DNA of 64,000 nt. It comes from Maricaulis sp047308265. GTDB lineage: Bacteria > Pseudomonadota > Alphaproteobacteria > Caulobacterales > Maricaulaceae. Made by a program: the position numbers and the translations under genes. The stretch lies in contig NZ_JBKQWY010000001.1 in NCBI RefSeq assembly GCF_047308265.1, forward strand, positions 744,001 to 808,000, given 5' to 3'. The notes under the pieces are model-generated. The model was given only the letters and a program-made list of their open reading frames with translations, was not told the DNA's origin and did not search any database. Shown piece after piece: positions 17,153-26,469 of this stretch (positions are counted from its first letter, which is position 1; each line of letters opens with the position of its first letter).

Positions 17153-18031
17153 ATGATGACCCGTTTCCTCGCCCTCATCGCCGCCCTCATTGTTCTAGCC
17201 CCGGCCGCCCAGGCGCAGTCCCGCCGGGAACTGGCCGAACGGATTGATGCCACGGAAGTGCGCATTGGTGCACTGGAAGACAGTTTTCTGGCTGGAGACC
17301 CGGTTGCCGAACGTTTGATGCAGCAGATGGAAGCGCTGCAGTATCAACTCCAGAGCCTAAACGGCGAGGTCGAACGCCTCGCCTTCGAGAACCGTCAGCT
17401 CCGTGAGCGTCTCGACGAGATGGAAGCCCAGCAATCCGCTCAGATGCCAGCCAGCCTGATCGATCCGGATGCCGCCGCTTTCATGTCTGAAGGTCTCAGC
17501 GAAGAGGACCTCGCCGAGAGTGGTTTGCCGCTTGAAGCGCGCGGCGATGCGATCGTGGATCCCGCCGATCCGTATGCGGCGCAGCGGGCTGCGGCCACCG
17601 GTACTCTGGGGACGGTAGACACTGTCCTGGCAGAGCCGGACCTGCCTGACGCGGACGCGCTGTTCTCTGCCGCCCAGACCCGTCTTATTGATGGTGATTT
17701 TGAAGGCGCTCAACAGGATTTCCGCGTCTTCCTGGACAATTACGCCGAGGATGCCCGGGCCGGTCAGGCCTGGTTCTGGCTGGGCGAGACCTATCTGGTT
17801 CGCAACGGCTATGGTGACGCTGCCGACGCCTTTATTGCTTCCCTGCGCACGGATCCGAGCGGCGAGAAGGCACCCGATGCGATGGTTAAACTGGCGACAT
17901 CCCTGCGCGGCCTCGACCGTCTGGACGATGCTTGTCAGGCTCTTGCCCGACTGGATCGCCAATTCCCCGATGCGTCCCAGGCTGTACGCGATAATGCAGA
18001 CCGTGAAGCGCTGCGCTCCGGTTGTCGCTAG
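17153..18031 (+). CDS. cpoB: Cell division coordinator CpoB (YbgF)
   Basis: Periplasmic TolA-associated protein of 292 residues. There is a signal peptide (MTRFLALIAALIVLAPAAQAQ), then a coiled-coil segment (about 25-100, QQMEALQYQLQSLNGEVERLAFENRQLRERL) used for trimerisation. A C-terminal TPR domain follows (about 170-292) with ADALFSAAQTRLIDGDFEGAQQDFRVFLDNY and ARAGQAWFWLGETYLVRNGYGDAADAF. The frame opens earlier at a TTG (17123), but ATG 17153 gives the signal peptide. In other bacteria it links peptidoglycan synthesis with Tol-driven constriction. Its last bases overlap the tilS frame. Confidence 0.93.
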   Translation: MMTRFLALIAALIVLAPAAQAQSRRELAERIDATEVRIGALEDSFLAGDPVAERLMQQMEALQYQLQSLNGEVERLAFENRQLRERLDEMEAQQSAQMPASLIDPDAAAFMSEGLSEEDLAESGLPLEARGDAIVDPADPYAAQRAAATGTLGTVDTVLAEPDLPDADALFSAAQTRLIDGDFEGAQQDFRVFLDNYAEDARAGQAWFWLGETYLVRNGYGDAADAFIASLRTDPSGEKAPDAMVKLATSLRGLDRLDDACQALARLDRQFPDASQAVRDNADREALRSGCR

Positions 18032-19371
18032 GCGGACACGCGCTGGCGTCCAAGGTCGCGCGGACGCTGGATCGATTGCATGGAGAGGCCGGGCCTGTGG
18101 GGCTGGCCTTGTCCGGCGGAGGAGATTCGCGCGCCCTGGCTTGCCTGATCGATGACTGGCTTTGCCAGTCCGGCCGGGCGAACGAGACCCGACATGCCTT
18201 CATTGTGGATCATGCCTTGCGAGAGGGAAGTGGCCGTGAAGCACGCGACACGGCGGACTGGATCCGCGCACGCGGCTGGACTCCCCATGTTTTGACCTGG
18301 ACGGAGTCGAGCGGCGGCCCTGGCCTGCAGGAACGCGCTCGCAAGGCCCGACACATCCTGTTGGCCCGGGCGTGTTCGAGCATCGGTGTGCGGCGGCTGG
18401 CGCTGGCTCATACGCGTGATGACCAGGTTGAAACCCAGATCATGCGCCTGACTGCCGGCGGGAGCTGGCGCAGTCTGGCTGGGATGGATACGCTGGATGT
18501 GTCCCCGGCCTGGCCCGAAGGACGCGACCTCTTGCTGACAAGACCGGTTCTGGATCAGGACCGTCAGGCGCTGCGGGCCTATCTGCGGGCCCGGGGGGAG
18601 AGCTGGATTGATGATCCATCCAATGCCGACACGGCGTTTACCCGCATCCGCATTCGCGACAGCCTGGCGCGTCATCAGGCGGCGCCGCGCTGGCGGCAAG
18701 GCTTCGACAGGCTTGGCTGCGATATCAGCGTTCTGAAACGGTTCGAGCACAATCGGATTGCCCGTGTCCTGATGCGCGTTATGACACTCCACGCCTGGGG
18801 CGGAGCACAGCTGGATCGCCAAGCCTGGCGGGATGTGCCGCATGTTGTGAAAACACAAGCCCTCTCATTGTTGGTGGAAGGCCTGGCTGGTCGGTCCGAT
18901 CCTGTGCGCCAGCCTGTCCTCAACCGGCTTGTTGATGCCGTCGAGGCCGGTGAAACCCTTACGGGAGGGGGAGTGCAGGTATTCTGCGCAGACGGGAAAA
19001 CGGTCTGGCTGATCCGCGATCCCGGCATGGTACTGGGACGCGTGGATCACCCTGGCGGTCTCAGTGTGGTCCTGGATACTCAATCGCCGCAGGTCGTGGA
19101 TGGTCGATACGAAATCTCGACGCTAAGAGCGGGGCTGATCGTCGCACCGCTGAGGAATGACCGTGATCTGCCCCCGAATGTGGACCTGGCCCAGATTCCG
19201 GCCCGGGCGCGGTCCGGATTGTTGGCGGTGCGCGAGGGCGAGACCTGTCTGGCTGTGCTCGGTCTTCCAGGTGAGGGGACAGATCAACTGCAAATCTCTC
19301 CCCTGATCGGCCAACGGCTTGCATGGCGCCTCTTCCCCGGACAGGGCAAGGCGTGGTTTTATGGCAGTTAG
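18022..19371 (+). CDS. tilS: tRNA(Ile)-lysidine synthase TilS
   Basis: Converts the wobble cytidine of the tRNA-Ile CAU anticodon to lysidine, using ATP and lysine. The PP-loop motif GLALSGGGDSRALACL (SGGGDS at about residues 31-36) and the downstream LALAHTRDDQVETQIMRLTAG are the N-type ATP pyrophosphatase signatures, and SWIDDPSNADTAFTRIRIR is the conserved WIDDxSN segment of TilS. 449 residues including the C-terminal domains. The only start that leaves a normal N-terminus is TTG 18022, overlapping the cpoB stop by 10 nt, which suggests translational coupling. The order pal-cpoB-tilS-ftsH is common in alphaproteobacteria. Confidence 0.94.
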   Translation: MSLGGHALASKVARTLDRLHGEAGPVGLALSGGGDSRALACLIDDWLCQSGRANETRHAFIVDHALREGSGREARDTADWIRARGWTPHVLTWTESSGGPGLQERARKARHILLARACSSIGVRRLALAHTRDDQVETQIMRLTAGGSWRSLAGMDTLDVSPAWPEGRDLLLTRPVLDQDRQALRAYLRARGESWIDDPSNADTAFTRIRIRDSLARHQAAPRWRQGFDRLGCDISVLKRFEHNRIARVLMRVMTLHAWGGAQLDRQAWRDVPHVVKTQALSLLVEGLAGRSDPVRQPVLNRLVDAVEAGETLTGGGVQVFCADGKTVWLIRDPGMVLGRVDHPGGLSVVLDTQSPQVVDGRYEISTLRAGLIVAPLRNDRDLPPNVDLAQIPARARSGLLAVREGETCLAVLGLPGEGTDQLQISPLIGQRLAWRLFPGQGKAWFYGS

Positions 19372-19404
19372 CCGGTCTGTCTGTGCTGAGACGGGACCTG
19401 GAGA

Positions 19405-19433
19405 CTCGAAACGGCGCGTCCGTGTCCCCATAT
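19405..19433 (+). promoter_or_regulatory. Sigma-32 (RpoH)-type heat-shock promoter of ftsH
   Basis: A -35-like CTCGAAA (19405-19411; consensus CTTGAAA, one mismatch) and a -10-like CCCCATAT (19426-19433; matches the CCCCATnT consensus) are separated by 14 bp. It lies 51 bp upstream of the ftsH ATG. FtsH is a heat-shock gene in Caulobacter, and rpoH itself is in this window at 59.1 kb. Confidence 0.75.
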
Positions 19434-19484
19434 GGGAGATACAGGGATGTACCGAGACGAATAAGAGAGTGAACGGACAACCAC

Positions 19485-21404
19485 ATGCAAATGCGAAACT
19501 TGCTGATCTGGGCTCTGATTATCCTGCTGCTTCTGGCGCTGGTCCAGCTCTTCCAGGGGCCGGCCACGACGACGGGTGCGGCGCAGGAAATCACCTATTC
19601 CGATTTCATGGATCGGGTTGGGGACAACAGCGTCAACCGGGTGGAAATCGCCGGTAACGAGGTGATCGCCTATGATAATTCAGGCGTGTCCTACCGATCC
19701 CGTCTGCCCGATCAGGATGACAGCACGATCTCGATCCTGCGTGAGAATGGCGTGGACATCGAGGTCCAGGAGGAAACCCGGGAAGGTAGCTTCCTGTTGT
19801 CCCTGCTGATCAATTCCTTCCCGGTTCTGTTGCTGATCGGTGTGTGGATCTTCTTCATGCGCCAGATGCAGGGCGGCGGTCGCGGTGGCGCCATGGGTTT
19901 TGGCAAGTCCAAGGCCCGCCTACTCACGGAACACCAGGGTCGCAAGACGTTTGATGACGTGGCGGGTGTGGACGAAGCCAAGGAAGAATTGCAGGAAGTT
20001 GTCGAGTTTCTGAAAGACCCGTCGAAATTCCAGCGCCTGGGTGGCAAGATTCCAAAAGGTGCCCTGCTGGTGGGTCCTCCGGGAACGGGTAAAACCCTGC
20101 TGGCGCGGGCCGTGGCGGGTGAAGCCAATGTCCCCTTCTTCTCGATTTCAGGTTCTGACTTTGTCGAGATGTTTGTGGGCGTCGGTGCATCCCGCGTTCG
20201 CGACATGTTCGAACAGGCCAAGAAAAACGCGCCGTGTATCATCTTCATCGACGAAATCGATGCCGTGGGCCGGTCCCGGGGCGCTGGTCATGGCGGTGGC
20301 AATGATGAACGCGAACAGACCCTCAACCAGCTTTTGGTCGAGATGGACGGGTTTGAGGCCAATGAGGGCATCATCATTCTGGCGGCGACCAACCGTCCCG
20401 ATGTGCTGGACTCGGCCCTGCGCCGTCCGGGTCGTTTTGACCGCGAAGTCGTGGTCGATAATCCCGATGTCACGGGACGCGAAAAGATCCTGAAAGTCCA
20501 TATGCGCGATGTACCGATCGCCAAGGACGTCAAGCCGCGTGTGATCGCGCGCGCGACTCCGGGTTTCTCCGGTGCCGATCTCGCCAATCTGGTCAACGAA
20601 GCCGCCTTGCTGGCGGCACGCCGCAACAAGCGGGTTGTGGCCATGGCGGAGTTCAATGACGCTAAGGACAAGGTGATGATGGGTCCGGAACGTCGCTCGC
20701 GCGTCATGTCGGATCATGAAAAGGAAATGACGGCCTATCACGAGGCCGGGCACGCCATCGTGTCGCTCAACGTGCCAGGGACAGACCCGATCCACAAAGC
20801 CACGATCATCCCGCGCGGACGTGCCCTGGGCATGGTCCAGAGCCTGCCGGAGAATGATCGCTACTCGCAGACCCGCGAACAGATGACGTCCTTCATCGCC
20901 ATGGCCATGGGCGGGCGTGTGGCTGAAGAGCTCAAATACGGCAAAGAACAGGTTACTTCGGGTGCGTCCCAGGACATCCGTATGGCGACCAACATCGCGC
21001 GCCACATGGTGATGCATTACGGTCTCTCGGATGAACTGGGTCCGATCTCCTACTCGGATGTCGGGGATCCCAATGCCAATCCGTTCAGCGGCGTGGCCGG
21101 GCCTTCACCGGAAACGGCCAAGAAGATCGAGGATGAGATCAAATCCATCGTTGTGGATGGCGAGGAGACCGCCCGGCAGATCCTGACCGATAAAAACAAG
21201 GATTGGGTCGCGCTGGCTGAAGGCCTTCTGGAGTATGAAACACTCTCCGGCGAGGAGATTGATGATCTGCTCAACGGCAAACCGCCCAACCGCGATGATG
21301 CCGATGAAGAGCCACCGGCTCAGCCACCCACGAGCGCTGTCCCGACGACGGATGACCCGGACGAAGCCGGTCCCGAGACCGGTCCGGAGCCCCAGGGCGC
21401 CTGA
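19485..21404 (+). CDS. ftsH: ATP-dependent zinc metalloprotease FtsH
   Basis: Membrane-bound AAA+ protease that degrades membrane proteins and, in many bacteria, RpoH and LpxC. 639 residues. TM1 is at about residues 5-22 and TM2 at about 103-123 (LLSLLINSFPVLLLIGVWIFF) around a periplasmic domain. The AAA domain has Walker A GPPGTGKT (197-204), Walker B CIIFIDEIDAVG and the SRH region LDSALRRPGRFDR. The zinc-binding HEAGH is at 419-423 in the protease domain. The C-terminal tail is Pro/Asp/Glu-rich. A heat-shock-type promoter lies upstream and a strong terminator downstream. Confidence 0.98.
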   Translation: MQMRNLLIWALIILLLLALVQLFQGPATTTGAAQEITYSDFMDRVGDNSVNRVEIAGNEVIAYDNSGVSYRSRLPDQDDSTISILRENGVDIEVQEETREGSFLLSLLINSFPVLLLIGVWIFFMRQMQGGGRGGAMGFGKSKARLLTEHQGRKTFDDVAGVDEAKEELQEVVEFLKDPSKFQRLGGKIPKGALLVGPPGTGKTLLARAVAGEANVPFFSISGSDFVEMFVGVGASRVRDMFEQAKKNAPCIIFIDEIDAVGRSRGAGHGGGNDEREQTLNQLLVEMDGFEANEGIIILAATNRPDVLDSALRRPGRFDREVVVDNPDVTGREKILKVHMRDVPIAKDVKPRVIARATPGFSGADLANLVNEAALLAARRNKRVVAMAEFNDAKDKVMMGPERRSRVMSDHEKEMTAYHEAGHAIVSLNVPGTDPIHKATIIPRGRALGMVQSLPENDRYSQTREQMTSFIAMAMGGRVAEELKYGKEQVTSGASQDIRMATNIARHMVMHYGLSDELGPISYSDVGDPNANPFSGVAGPSPETAKKIEDEIKSIVVDGEETARQILTDKNKDWVALAEGLLEYETLSGEEIDDLLNGKPPNRDDADEEPPAQPPTSAVPTTDDPDEAGPETGPEPQGA

Positions 21405-21423
21405 TCCCGACCATACGACTGTG

Positions 21424-21451
21424 AAACCCCCGGCCCGGTGCCGGGGGTTTT
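21424..21451 (+). terminator. Rho-independent terminator after ftsH
   Basis: 11-bp perfect stem AAACCCCCGGC (21424-21434) with GCCGGGGGTTT (21440-21450), a 5-nt loop and a short T-run, 20 bp after the ftsH stop. It separates ftsH from folP. Confidence 0.88.
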
Positions 21452-21510
21452 GCTTTGCGTCGGCGTGTGCACCGATTATATCTTCGCGCTCCTGTCAGAT
21501 ATGAGTTGCC

Positions 21511-22341
21511 ATGCCCAGCTTCCAACCGCGCCGCAAATCCTCGCTTCCGCTCATCATGGGCGTTCTGAACGTCACGCCTGACAGTTTCTCCGACGGCGGA
21601 TCCTTTGTGGATCTGGGCGCTGCGGTGGATCGCGGTCTGCAAATGCTGGCCAGTGGCGCGGATGTGATTGATGTGGGCGGCGAAAGCACCCGGCCGGGCG
21701 CTGAACCTGTACCGGCGGATGAGGAATTGCGCCGTGTCATTCCGGTGATCAAGGCCCTGCGCGAACAGACGGCGGCTCGTATATCAGTGGATACGTTCAA
21801 GCCGGATGTGGCCCGTGCGGCAGTGGAGGCCGGCGCTGATATCTGGAATGATGTTACCGCTCTGGGCGCGGACGGAGCGGTTGCCACAGCGGCCGAGCTG
21901 GGCGTGCCGGTGATGTTGATGCACATGCAGGGCAAGCCCAAGACCATGCAGGACCAGCCCGAGTATGAGGATGTGGTCAATGAGGTGTGTGATTATCTGA
22001 CCGAACGGGCGGACATCGCAATGGCCGGCGGGGTCAAGGCGGATTGTATCTGGCTGGACCCGGGTATCGGTTTTGGCAAGACCCTCGATCATAATCTCGC
22101 GCTCATGCGTGATTTGGACAAGGTTATCGGCCTGGGATATCCGGTGCTCTTCGGTGCCTCGCGCAAGCGGTTTATCGCGGCGCTGGATGAGGGGGCCGAG
22201 GAAACAGAACGCCTGGGCGGATCACTTGCGGCGGCCCTTCGAGCAGCCCAGGCCGGAGCGGCGATGGTGCGTGTGCATGATGTCCGCATGACGGTTCAGG
22301 CCCTCAAGGTTCAGGCGGCCATCCGTCGCGGCAAGGAATAA
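21511..22341 (+). CDS. folP: Dihydropteroate synthase
   Basis: Condenses 4-aminobenzoate with hydroxymethyl-dihydropterin diphosphate in folate synthesis; it is the sulfonamide target. 276 residues. MGVLNVTPDSFSDGG (about 12-26) is the first pterin-binding signature and IDVGGESTRPGAEPV (about 52-66) the second. DPGIGFGKTLDHNLALM and LFGASRKRF are the remaining conserved loops. The start ATG follows the ftsH terminator by about 60 bp. A small SMR transporter gene follows after 5 bp. Confidence 0.97.
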   Translation: MPSFQPRRKSSLPLIMGVLNVTPDSFSDGGSFVDLGAAVDRGLQMLASGADVIDVGGESTRPGAEPVPADEELRRVIPVIKALREQTAARISVDTFKPDVARAAVEAGADIWNDVTALGADGAVATAAELGVPVMLMHMQGKPKTMQDQPEYEDVVNEVCDYLTERADIAMAGGVKADCIWLDPGIGFGKTLDHNLALMRDLDKVIGLGYPVLFGASRKRFIAALDEGAEETERLGGSLAAALRAAQAGAAMVRVHDVRMTVQALKVQAAIRRGKE

Positions 22342-22346
22342 GCCTC

Positions 22347-22697
22347 ATGCAGCTGGGTCCATGGATGCTGCTTGTGCTGGGCGGACTGCTCGAAACCGTC
22401 TGGGCGCTGGGCTTTAAATATGTCGGCAAGGATGCCCCGCTCTGGCAGTATGCAGGCATCGTGCTGGCGCTTCTGGGTTCGATGCTTCTGCTGATCGAAG
22501 CCATGAAACACCTGCCAGCTGGCACCGCCTATGCCGTTTGGACGGGCATCGGAACAATCGGTGTTGCGATTATCGGCATGATCTGGTTTCGCGAACCGGC
22601 GACCCTGATGCGCATCCTGTTTTTGGGTTTCATCGTGTTCGGCATTGCCGGCCTGCGCCTGACGTCAACGGCGGGAACCGCGACGCCAGGCACATAA
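22347..22697 (+). CDS. SMR-family transporter, SugE/Gdx-like
   Basis: 116-residue small multidrug resistance protein with four hydrophobic helices. The first helix contains LLETVWALGFKYVG with the essential membrane Glu of SMR proteins; the ExxWAxGxKY pattern fits the SugE/Gdx branch (guanidinium exporters) better than EmrE. AVWTGIGTIGVAIIGMIWFREP in helix 3 is the conserved G/W-rich segment. It is probably cotranscribed with folP (5 bp gap). No guanidine riboswitch was recognised upstream. Confidence 0.85.
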   Translation: MQLGPWMLLVLGGLLETVWALGFKYVGKDAPLWQYAGIVLALLGSMLLLIEAMKHLPAGTAYAVWTGIGTIGVAIIGMIWFREPATLMRILFLGFIVFGIAGLRLTSTAGTATPGT

Positions 22698-22707
22698 GGC
22701 CAAACGA

Positions 22708-24663
22708 TTAGCTTGAGGCCAGGGCGGCAAGGCGGGCATACAACCCGTCATCGCGGCTGGACAATTCCTCGTGTGTGCCCTGTTCGACAACCCGGCCGCG
22801 CTCGAACACGAGAATACGGTCGGCATCGCGAATAGTAGACAGGCGGTGGGCAATGAGGATCGTCGTGCGGCCCTTCATCACTTCTTCCATCGCCAGCTGG
22901 ACATCCCGCTCGGTCTGATTGTCCAGGCTCGATGTGGCTTCATCCATCACCAGCAGCGGTGCATCAGCCAGAATGGCCCGGGCAATCGCCACACGCTGAC
23001 GCTCACCCCCGGAGAGTTTCACCCCGCGCTCGCCGACCAGGGTGCGATACCCGTCCGGCAGGCGCATGATAAACTCGTGAGCATGGGCGGCCTTGGCTGC
23101 GCGGATGACATCCTCCGGCGTGGCTCCCGAGCGTCCATAGGCGATATTCTCCGCGATCGAACGGTGGAACAGCGCCGGATCCTGGGGCACGAGCGCAATA
23201 TTGCGGCGCAGGCTGGCCTGACCCACATCTCGTACATCTTGCCCGTCGAGCCGGACCGATCCCTCCGTTACATCATAAAGCCGCTGGACCAGTTTCACGA
23301 AAGTGGACTTGCCCGACCCGGTTGGGCCGACCAGGGCGACTTTCTCGCCAGACGTGATCGTCAGGGAGAAATCGGTATAGAGCGGCTCATCCTGGCCCTC
23401 ATAGCGAAAAGCGACCCGGTCGAAGACAATCTCGCCCGCGCCCGGCTCGAAATCAGCCACGCCCGGCTTGTCGGTCACTTCGCTCGACTTGCTGTCGAAA
23501 ATGGCCAGATCCTGCAACTCATCCAGTCCGCGTTGGACGTTTTGAACCTGTTCGCCGAACTGGCGTAGATAGCCGGACATGATCAAGACGGCGGTGATCG
23601 CATACACGACATCACCGGCCGTGGCCTGACCCTGGGACCACAGCCAGATCAGGGCGCCGATCAGACCGGCTTCAAGCACCCAGACGAACATCGACTGGAA
23701 CAGCCACATATTGACGAAACGATGCCAGGTTTTCTTGGCCTCTCGCCGCCAACGCCACGCCAGGGCAGTAAAGCGCTGGTCTTCCGCGTCTTCGGCCCCG
23801 AAACTCTTGACCGTGGCAATGCCCGACATGGCATCGGCCAGCGACCCGCCCAAACGGGAATCAACAGCATTGGACCGCATATTCTGCGGGTGGATGTAAT
23901 AGCGCGACAGCAAGATGGCACCGCCCAGTGTCAGGGTCGTCATGACCAGCACAAAGGCACCGACCCAGGGCCAGATCGCAAGCATGACAAAGGACTGACC
24001 GTAGAGCACCACCACGGTCGGGATCAGGCCGAACCAGGAAATGGCGGTCACGGTGTCGTAGGCCCACATTCCTCGGGTGATCTTCCGCACGACTGAGCCG
24101 GCAAAGGTATTGGCATGCCAGTCCAGCGACAGACGTTGCACGCGGCCGAAAATCTCCGACACCATGTCCGCCATATTGGCCGAGGAGAAGGGGATCTCGC
24201 AGCGCGCGGCCGCCTGCCGGAAAATGAAGACGAAACCGGCAAAGGCCAAGAAGAAGGCCAGTCCCTGCCACGTCTCACCAGACGGGTTTTGCGGATTGAG
24301 GGAGTCCATCAACCGTCCGGCTGCGATGGGCGTCAGCACATCGAACACGGTCGAGAAGGCGGTGAAGATCACCACGCCTGAGAACAGCCCCGGACGACGG
24401 CGCCATTGCCGGGCGAGAAATTTGAGCACGGCCCAGGTTGTCAGGCGTTCCGTGCGCGGTTCTTCGTCTTCATCGACATAGATGTCCGGTGCTTCCGCTG
24501 GATTGGACACCAGGTCTTCCGGGCGAAGCACATCCTCCACAGCGGGCTCGGACGCCGCATCGGGATGGGGTTCGGTTTGGGTGGTCTCGGTTTCAGGAGC
24601 GTCTTCGGGACGCGTCGAAGTCACAAAATCAGTCATCGCAGCAGCGGATGCGCGGTCTCGCAT
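22708..24663 (-). CDS. ABC exporter, fused permease-ATPase (MsbA/multidrug type)
   Basis: 651-residue half-transporter. Residues 1-75 form an unusual acidic, Pro/Glu/Thr-rich cytoplasmic extension, likely disordered. The six-helix membrane domain spans about 80-375. The nucleotide-binding domain has Walker A GPTGSGKST (446-454), Q-loop LVPQDPALF (491-499), signature LSGGERQ (550-556), Walker B LLVMDEATSSLD (570-581) and H-loop IAHRLSTI. It should dimerise and export a lipid, drug or peptide; the substrate is unknown. ATG 24663 has GAGG six bases upstream; ATG 24636 is an alternative. Convergent with the SMR gene. Confidence 0.92.
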   Translation of the reverse strand: MRDRASAAAMTDFVTSTRPEDAPETETTQTEPHPDAASEPAVEDVLRPEDLVSNPAEAPDIYVDEDEEPRTERLTTWAVLKFLARQWRRRPGLFSGVVIFTAFSTVFDVLTPIAAGRLMDSLNPQNPSGETWQGLAFFLAFAGFVFIFRQAAARCEIPFSSANMADMVSEIFGRVQRLSLDWHANTFAGSVVRKITRGMWAYDTVTAISWFGLIPTVVVLYGQSFVMLAIWPWVGAFVLVMTTLTLGGAILLSRYYIHPQNMRSNAVDSRLGGSLADAMSGIATVKSFGAEDAEDQRFTALAWRWRREAKKTWHRFVNMWLFQSMFVWVLEAGLIGALIWLWSQGQATAGDVVYAITAVLIMSGYLRQFGEQVQNVQRGLDELQDLAIFDSKSSEVTDKPGVADFEPGAGEIVFDRVAFRYEGQDEPLYTDFSLTITSGEKVALVGPTGSGKSTFVKLVQRLYDVTEGSVRLDGQDVRDVGQASLRRNIALVPQDPALFHRSIAENIAYGRSGATPEDVIRAAKAAHAHEFIMRLPDGYRTLVGERGVKLSGGERQRVAIARAILADAPLLVMDEATSSLDNQTERDVQLAMEEVMKGRTTILIAHRLSTIRDADRILVFERGRVVEQGTHEELSSRDDGLYARLAALASS

Positions 24664-24848
24664 CCGTCCTCATCATATCGCAATCTAACAGGCTTGGGCT
24701 CGATATCGGACGAGGGGGGCGCACGGGGATGCACAGCGGGGCTGTGTCTCGGTCCATACGCGAAGGCGGGTCGTCCGGCCGCCCTCGATTGTTAGATGTG
24801 CACTGACATGGAACTGCTCTCTTGTGCCGATTGATCCGGGAGACGGGA

Positions 24849-24898
24849 AATACGCCTCTAGGGCGACGGGATCAAGCCCGTCGCGCAAAAAGCGTATT
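24849..24898. repeat. Nested inverted repeat upstream of the ABC exporter
   Basis: Outer arms AATACGC (24849-24855) and GCGTATT (24892-24898) enclose an inner perfect hairpin, GCGACGGG (24863-24870), loop ATCAAG, CCCGTCGC (24877-24884). It lies in the 268-bp gap between the M20 peptidase stop and the ABC start, both on the minus strand. It could be a terminator-like structure for the peptidase transcript or a leader element of the exporter; no T-run follows it on the minus strand. Confidence 0.6.
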
Positions 24899-24931
24899 GA
24901 AGCTGCAACGTGTGTGGTTAACGCGCCACAC

Positions 24932-26392
24932 TCAGTCGTGATCGCGATGAACGGCGATATCGATCACGGTGTAGAAATAGGCCGACATGCTGGGCAGGCT
25001 GTCGATAGCAATACGCTCATCATCGCCGTGAATGCGCGACACATCGCTCATCGCCGCCTGCATGGGGGCATAGCGATACAGATTGTCCGCCGTGTCAGCG
25101 AACGCGCGAACGTCAGTCGCGCCGGTCACCATGAAAGGGGCGATGGGGGTGCCCTCAGGGGCGTGTCCAGCGGCGGCTCCGGCGATCAACTGCCAGGCGT
25201 CACCGGTGAAATCGGCAACGGGCGGTGCATTGCTCGGACTTTGCCAGGGGTCAATGCTCACCCCGTCGAGATGCGCCACCGAATTCCGTAAATGGGCCAG
25301 GGCGCTCTCCACAGTGTCGCGAGGGTGCAGTCGCAGATTGATGAAGGCCCGGGCCTCCTGGGGCAGGACATTATCCTTCACACCGCCTTCGACAATCGTG
25401 GGGGCAATGGATGTCCCAATCAGGGCTCGCCCGGCATCTTCCTTCATTAGCTCGCCTTCGATGAGACCGCCGAACAGGCCCAGATTGGATGCCGCAAACC
25501 CGGCCATCCCCTCCATATCGGGGGCGAGGGCGGCAATCATCGCTTCTGTCGGACCGTCCTGGAGGCTGTGTTCGAACGGATTGGCCTCAATGGCGATAAT
25601 CGCCTGGGACAGCAGGCTGACAGCGGTGTCGCGGGGCGGGACCGAGGAGTGACCGCCGCGTGCGCGTGCTGTGAGCTGGACTGTCATGTATCCTTTCTCG
25701 GCCACGCCGATCATGACGGCAGGGCGACCGGTCATCGGACTGTCGAGAATGGTGACACCGCCCTCATCCAGCGCGAACCAGGCCTGCTCCCCGCGTGCAT
25801 CGAGATAGGCTGCAGCCCGACGTGCGCCGGCGCCACCGACTTCTTCATCCGGACCGAGTGAAAGATAGAGGGTGCGCTGGGGCTGGGTTCCGTTTTCCAG
25901 ATGGCGTTCGATGGCATGCATCAGCGTGATCAGATGGCCCTTCATGTCCATCGTGCCGCGCCCCCAGACATACCCCTCGGCAATAGTGCCGTCGAAGGGC
26001 GGATAGGACCACTGGTCTTCGGTTCCCGGTTCAATCGGGACAACGTCCTGGTGAGCCAGGAAGACGACAGGCTGGAGGTCAGCTTGGGCGCCGGTCCATG
26101 TGAACAGCATCTGGCCATCCCCCAGGTCCTGCGGCTCCAGCTGGGCGTGAATGCGCGGGAAGCGCTCGGCCAGAAAGGCGCGAAAGGCCTGGAATTCATC
26201 CCAGCTGGCACGTGTGTCCAGCGGGTGGGAGATCGTGCGGAAACGAAGTGCCTGTGACAGGTCGGCGGCCAGAATATCCGCCTCAAACATCACATCGGGA
26301 CGGGTATGGGCCTGGTCGACCTGGGCGGCGGGCTCGCCGGAACAGGCCGCGAGGCCCAGGGCGCCCAGCCCCAGCAAAAAGCGCTTGATCAT
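24932..26392 (-). CDS. M20-family metallopeptidase, predicted lipoprotein (carboxypeptidase S/PM20D1-like)
   Basis: 486 residues from ATG 26392, chosen for its GGGGAGAG Shine-Dalgarno and because it opens a lipoprotein signal peptide (KRFLLGLGALGLAAC, lipobox LAAC). The M20 metal-binding set is visible: VVFLAHQDVVP (His), VWGRGTMDMKGHL (bridging Asp) and LGPDEEVGG (catalytic and ligand Glu). The dimerisation domain is marked by ARGGHSSVPP. It probably hydrolyses peptides or N-acyl amino acids in the periplasm. Its start lies 77 bp from the divergent thiD. Confidence 0.9.
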   Translation of the reverse strand: MIKRFLLGLGALGLAACSGEPAAQVDQAHTRPDVMFEADILAADLSQALRFRTISHPLDTRASWDEFQAFRAFLAERFPRIHAQLEPQDLGDGQMLFTWTGAQADLQPVVFLAHQDVVPIEPGTEDQWSYPPFDGTIAEGYVWGRGTMDMKGHLITLMHAIERHLENGTQPQRTLYLSLGPDEEVGGAGARRAAAYLDARGEQAWFALDEGGVTILDSPMTGRPAVMIGVAEKGYMTVQLTARARGGHSSVPPRDTAVSLLSQAIIAIEANPFEHSLQDGPTEAMIAALAPDMEGMAGFAASNLGLFGGLIEGELMKEDAGRALIGTSIAPTIVEGGVKDNVLPQEARAFINLRLHPRDTVESALAHLRNSVAHLDGVSIDPWQSPSNAPPVADFTGDAWQLIAGAAAGHAPEGTPIAPFMVTGATDVRAFADTADNLYRYAPMQAAMSDVSRIHGDDERIAIDSLPSMSAYFYTVIDIAVHRDHD

Positions 26393-26469
26393 CTTTCTCT
26401 CCCCTGACACTCACGCGTGTGTTCTTCCAAACCCAGAATGACCGCAGCAAACAGATTAGGCCAACCCCA

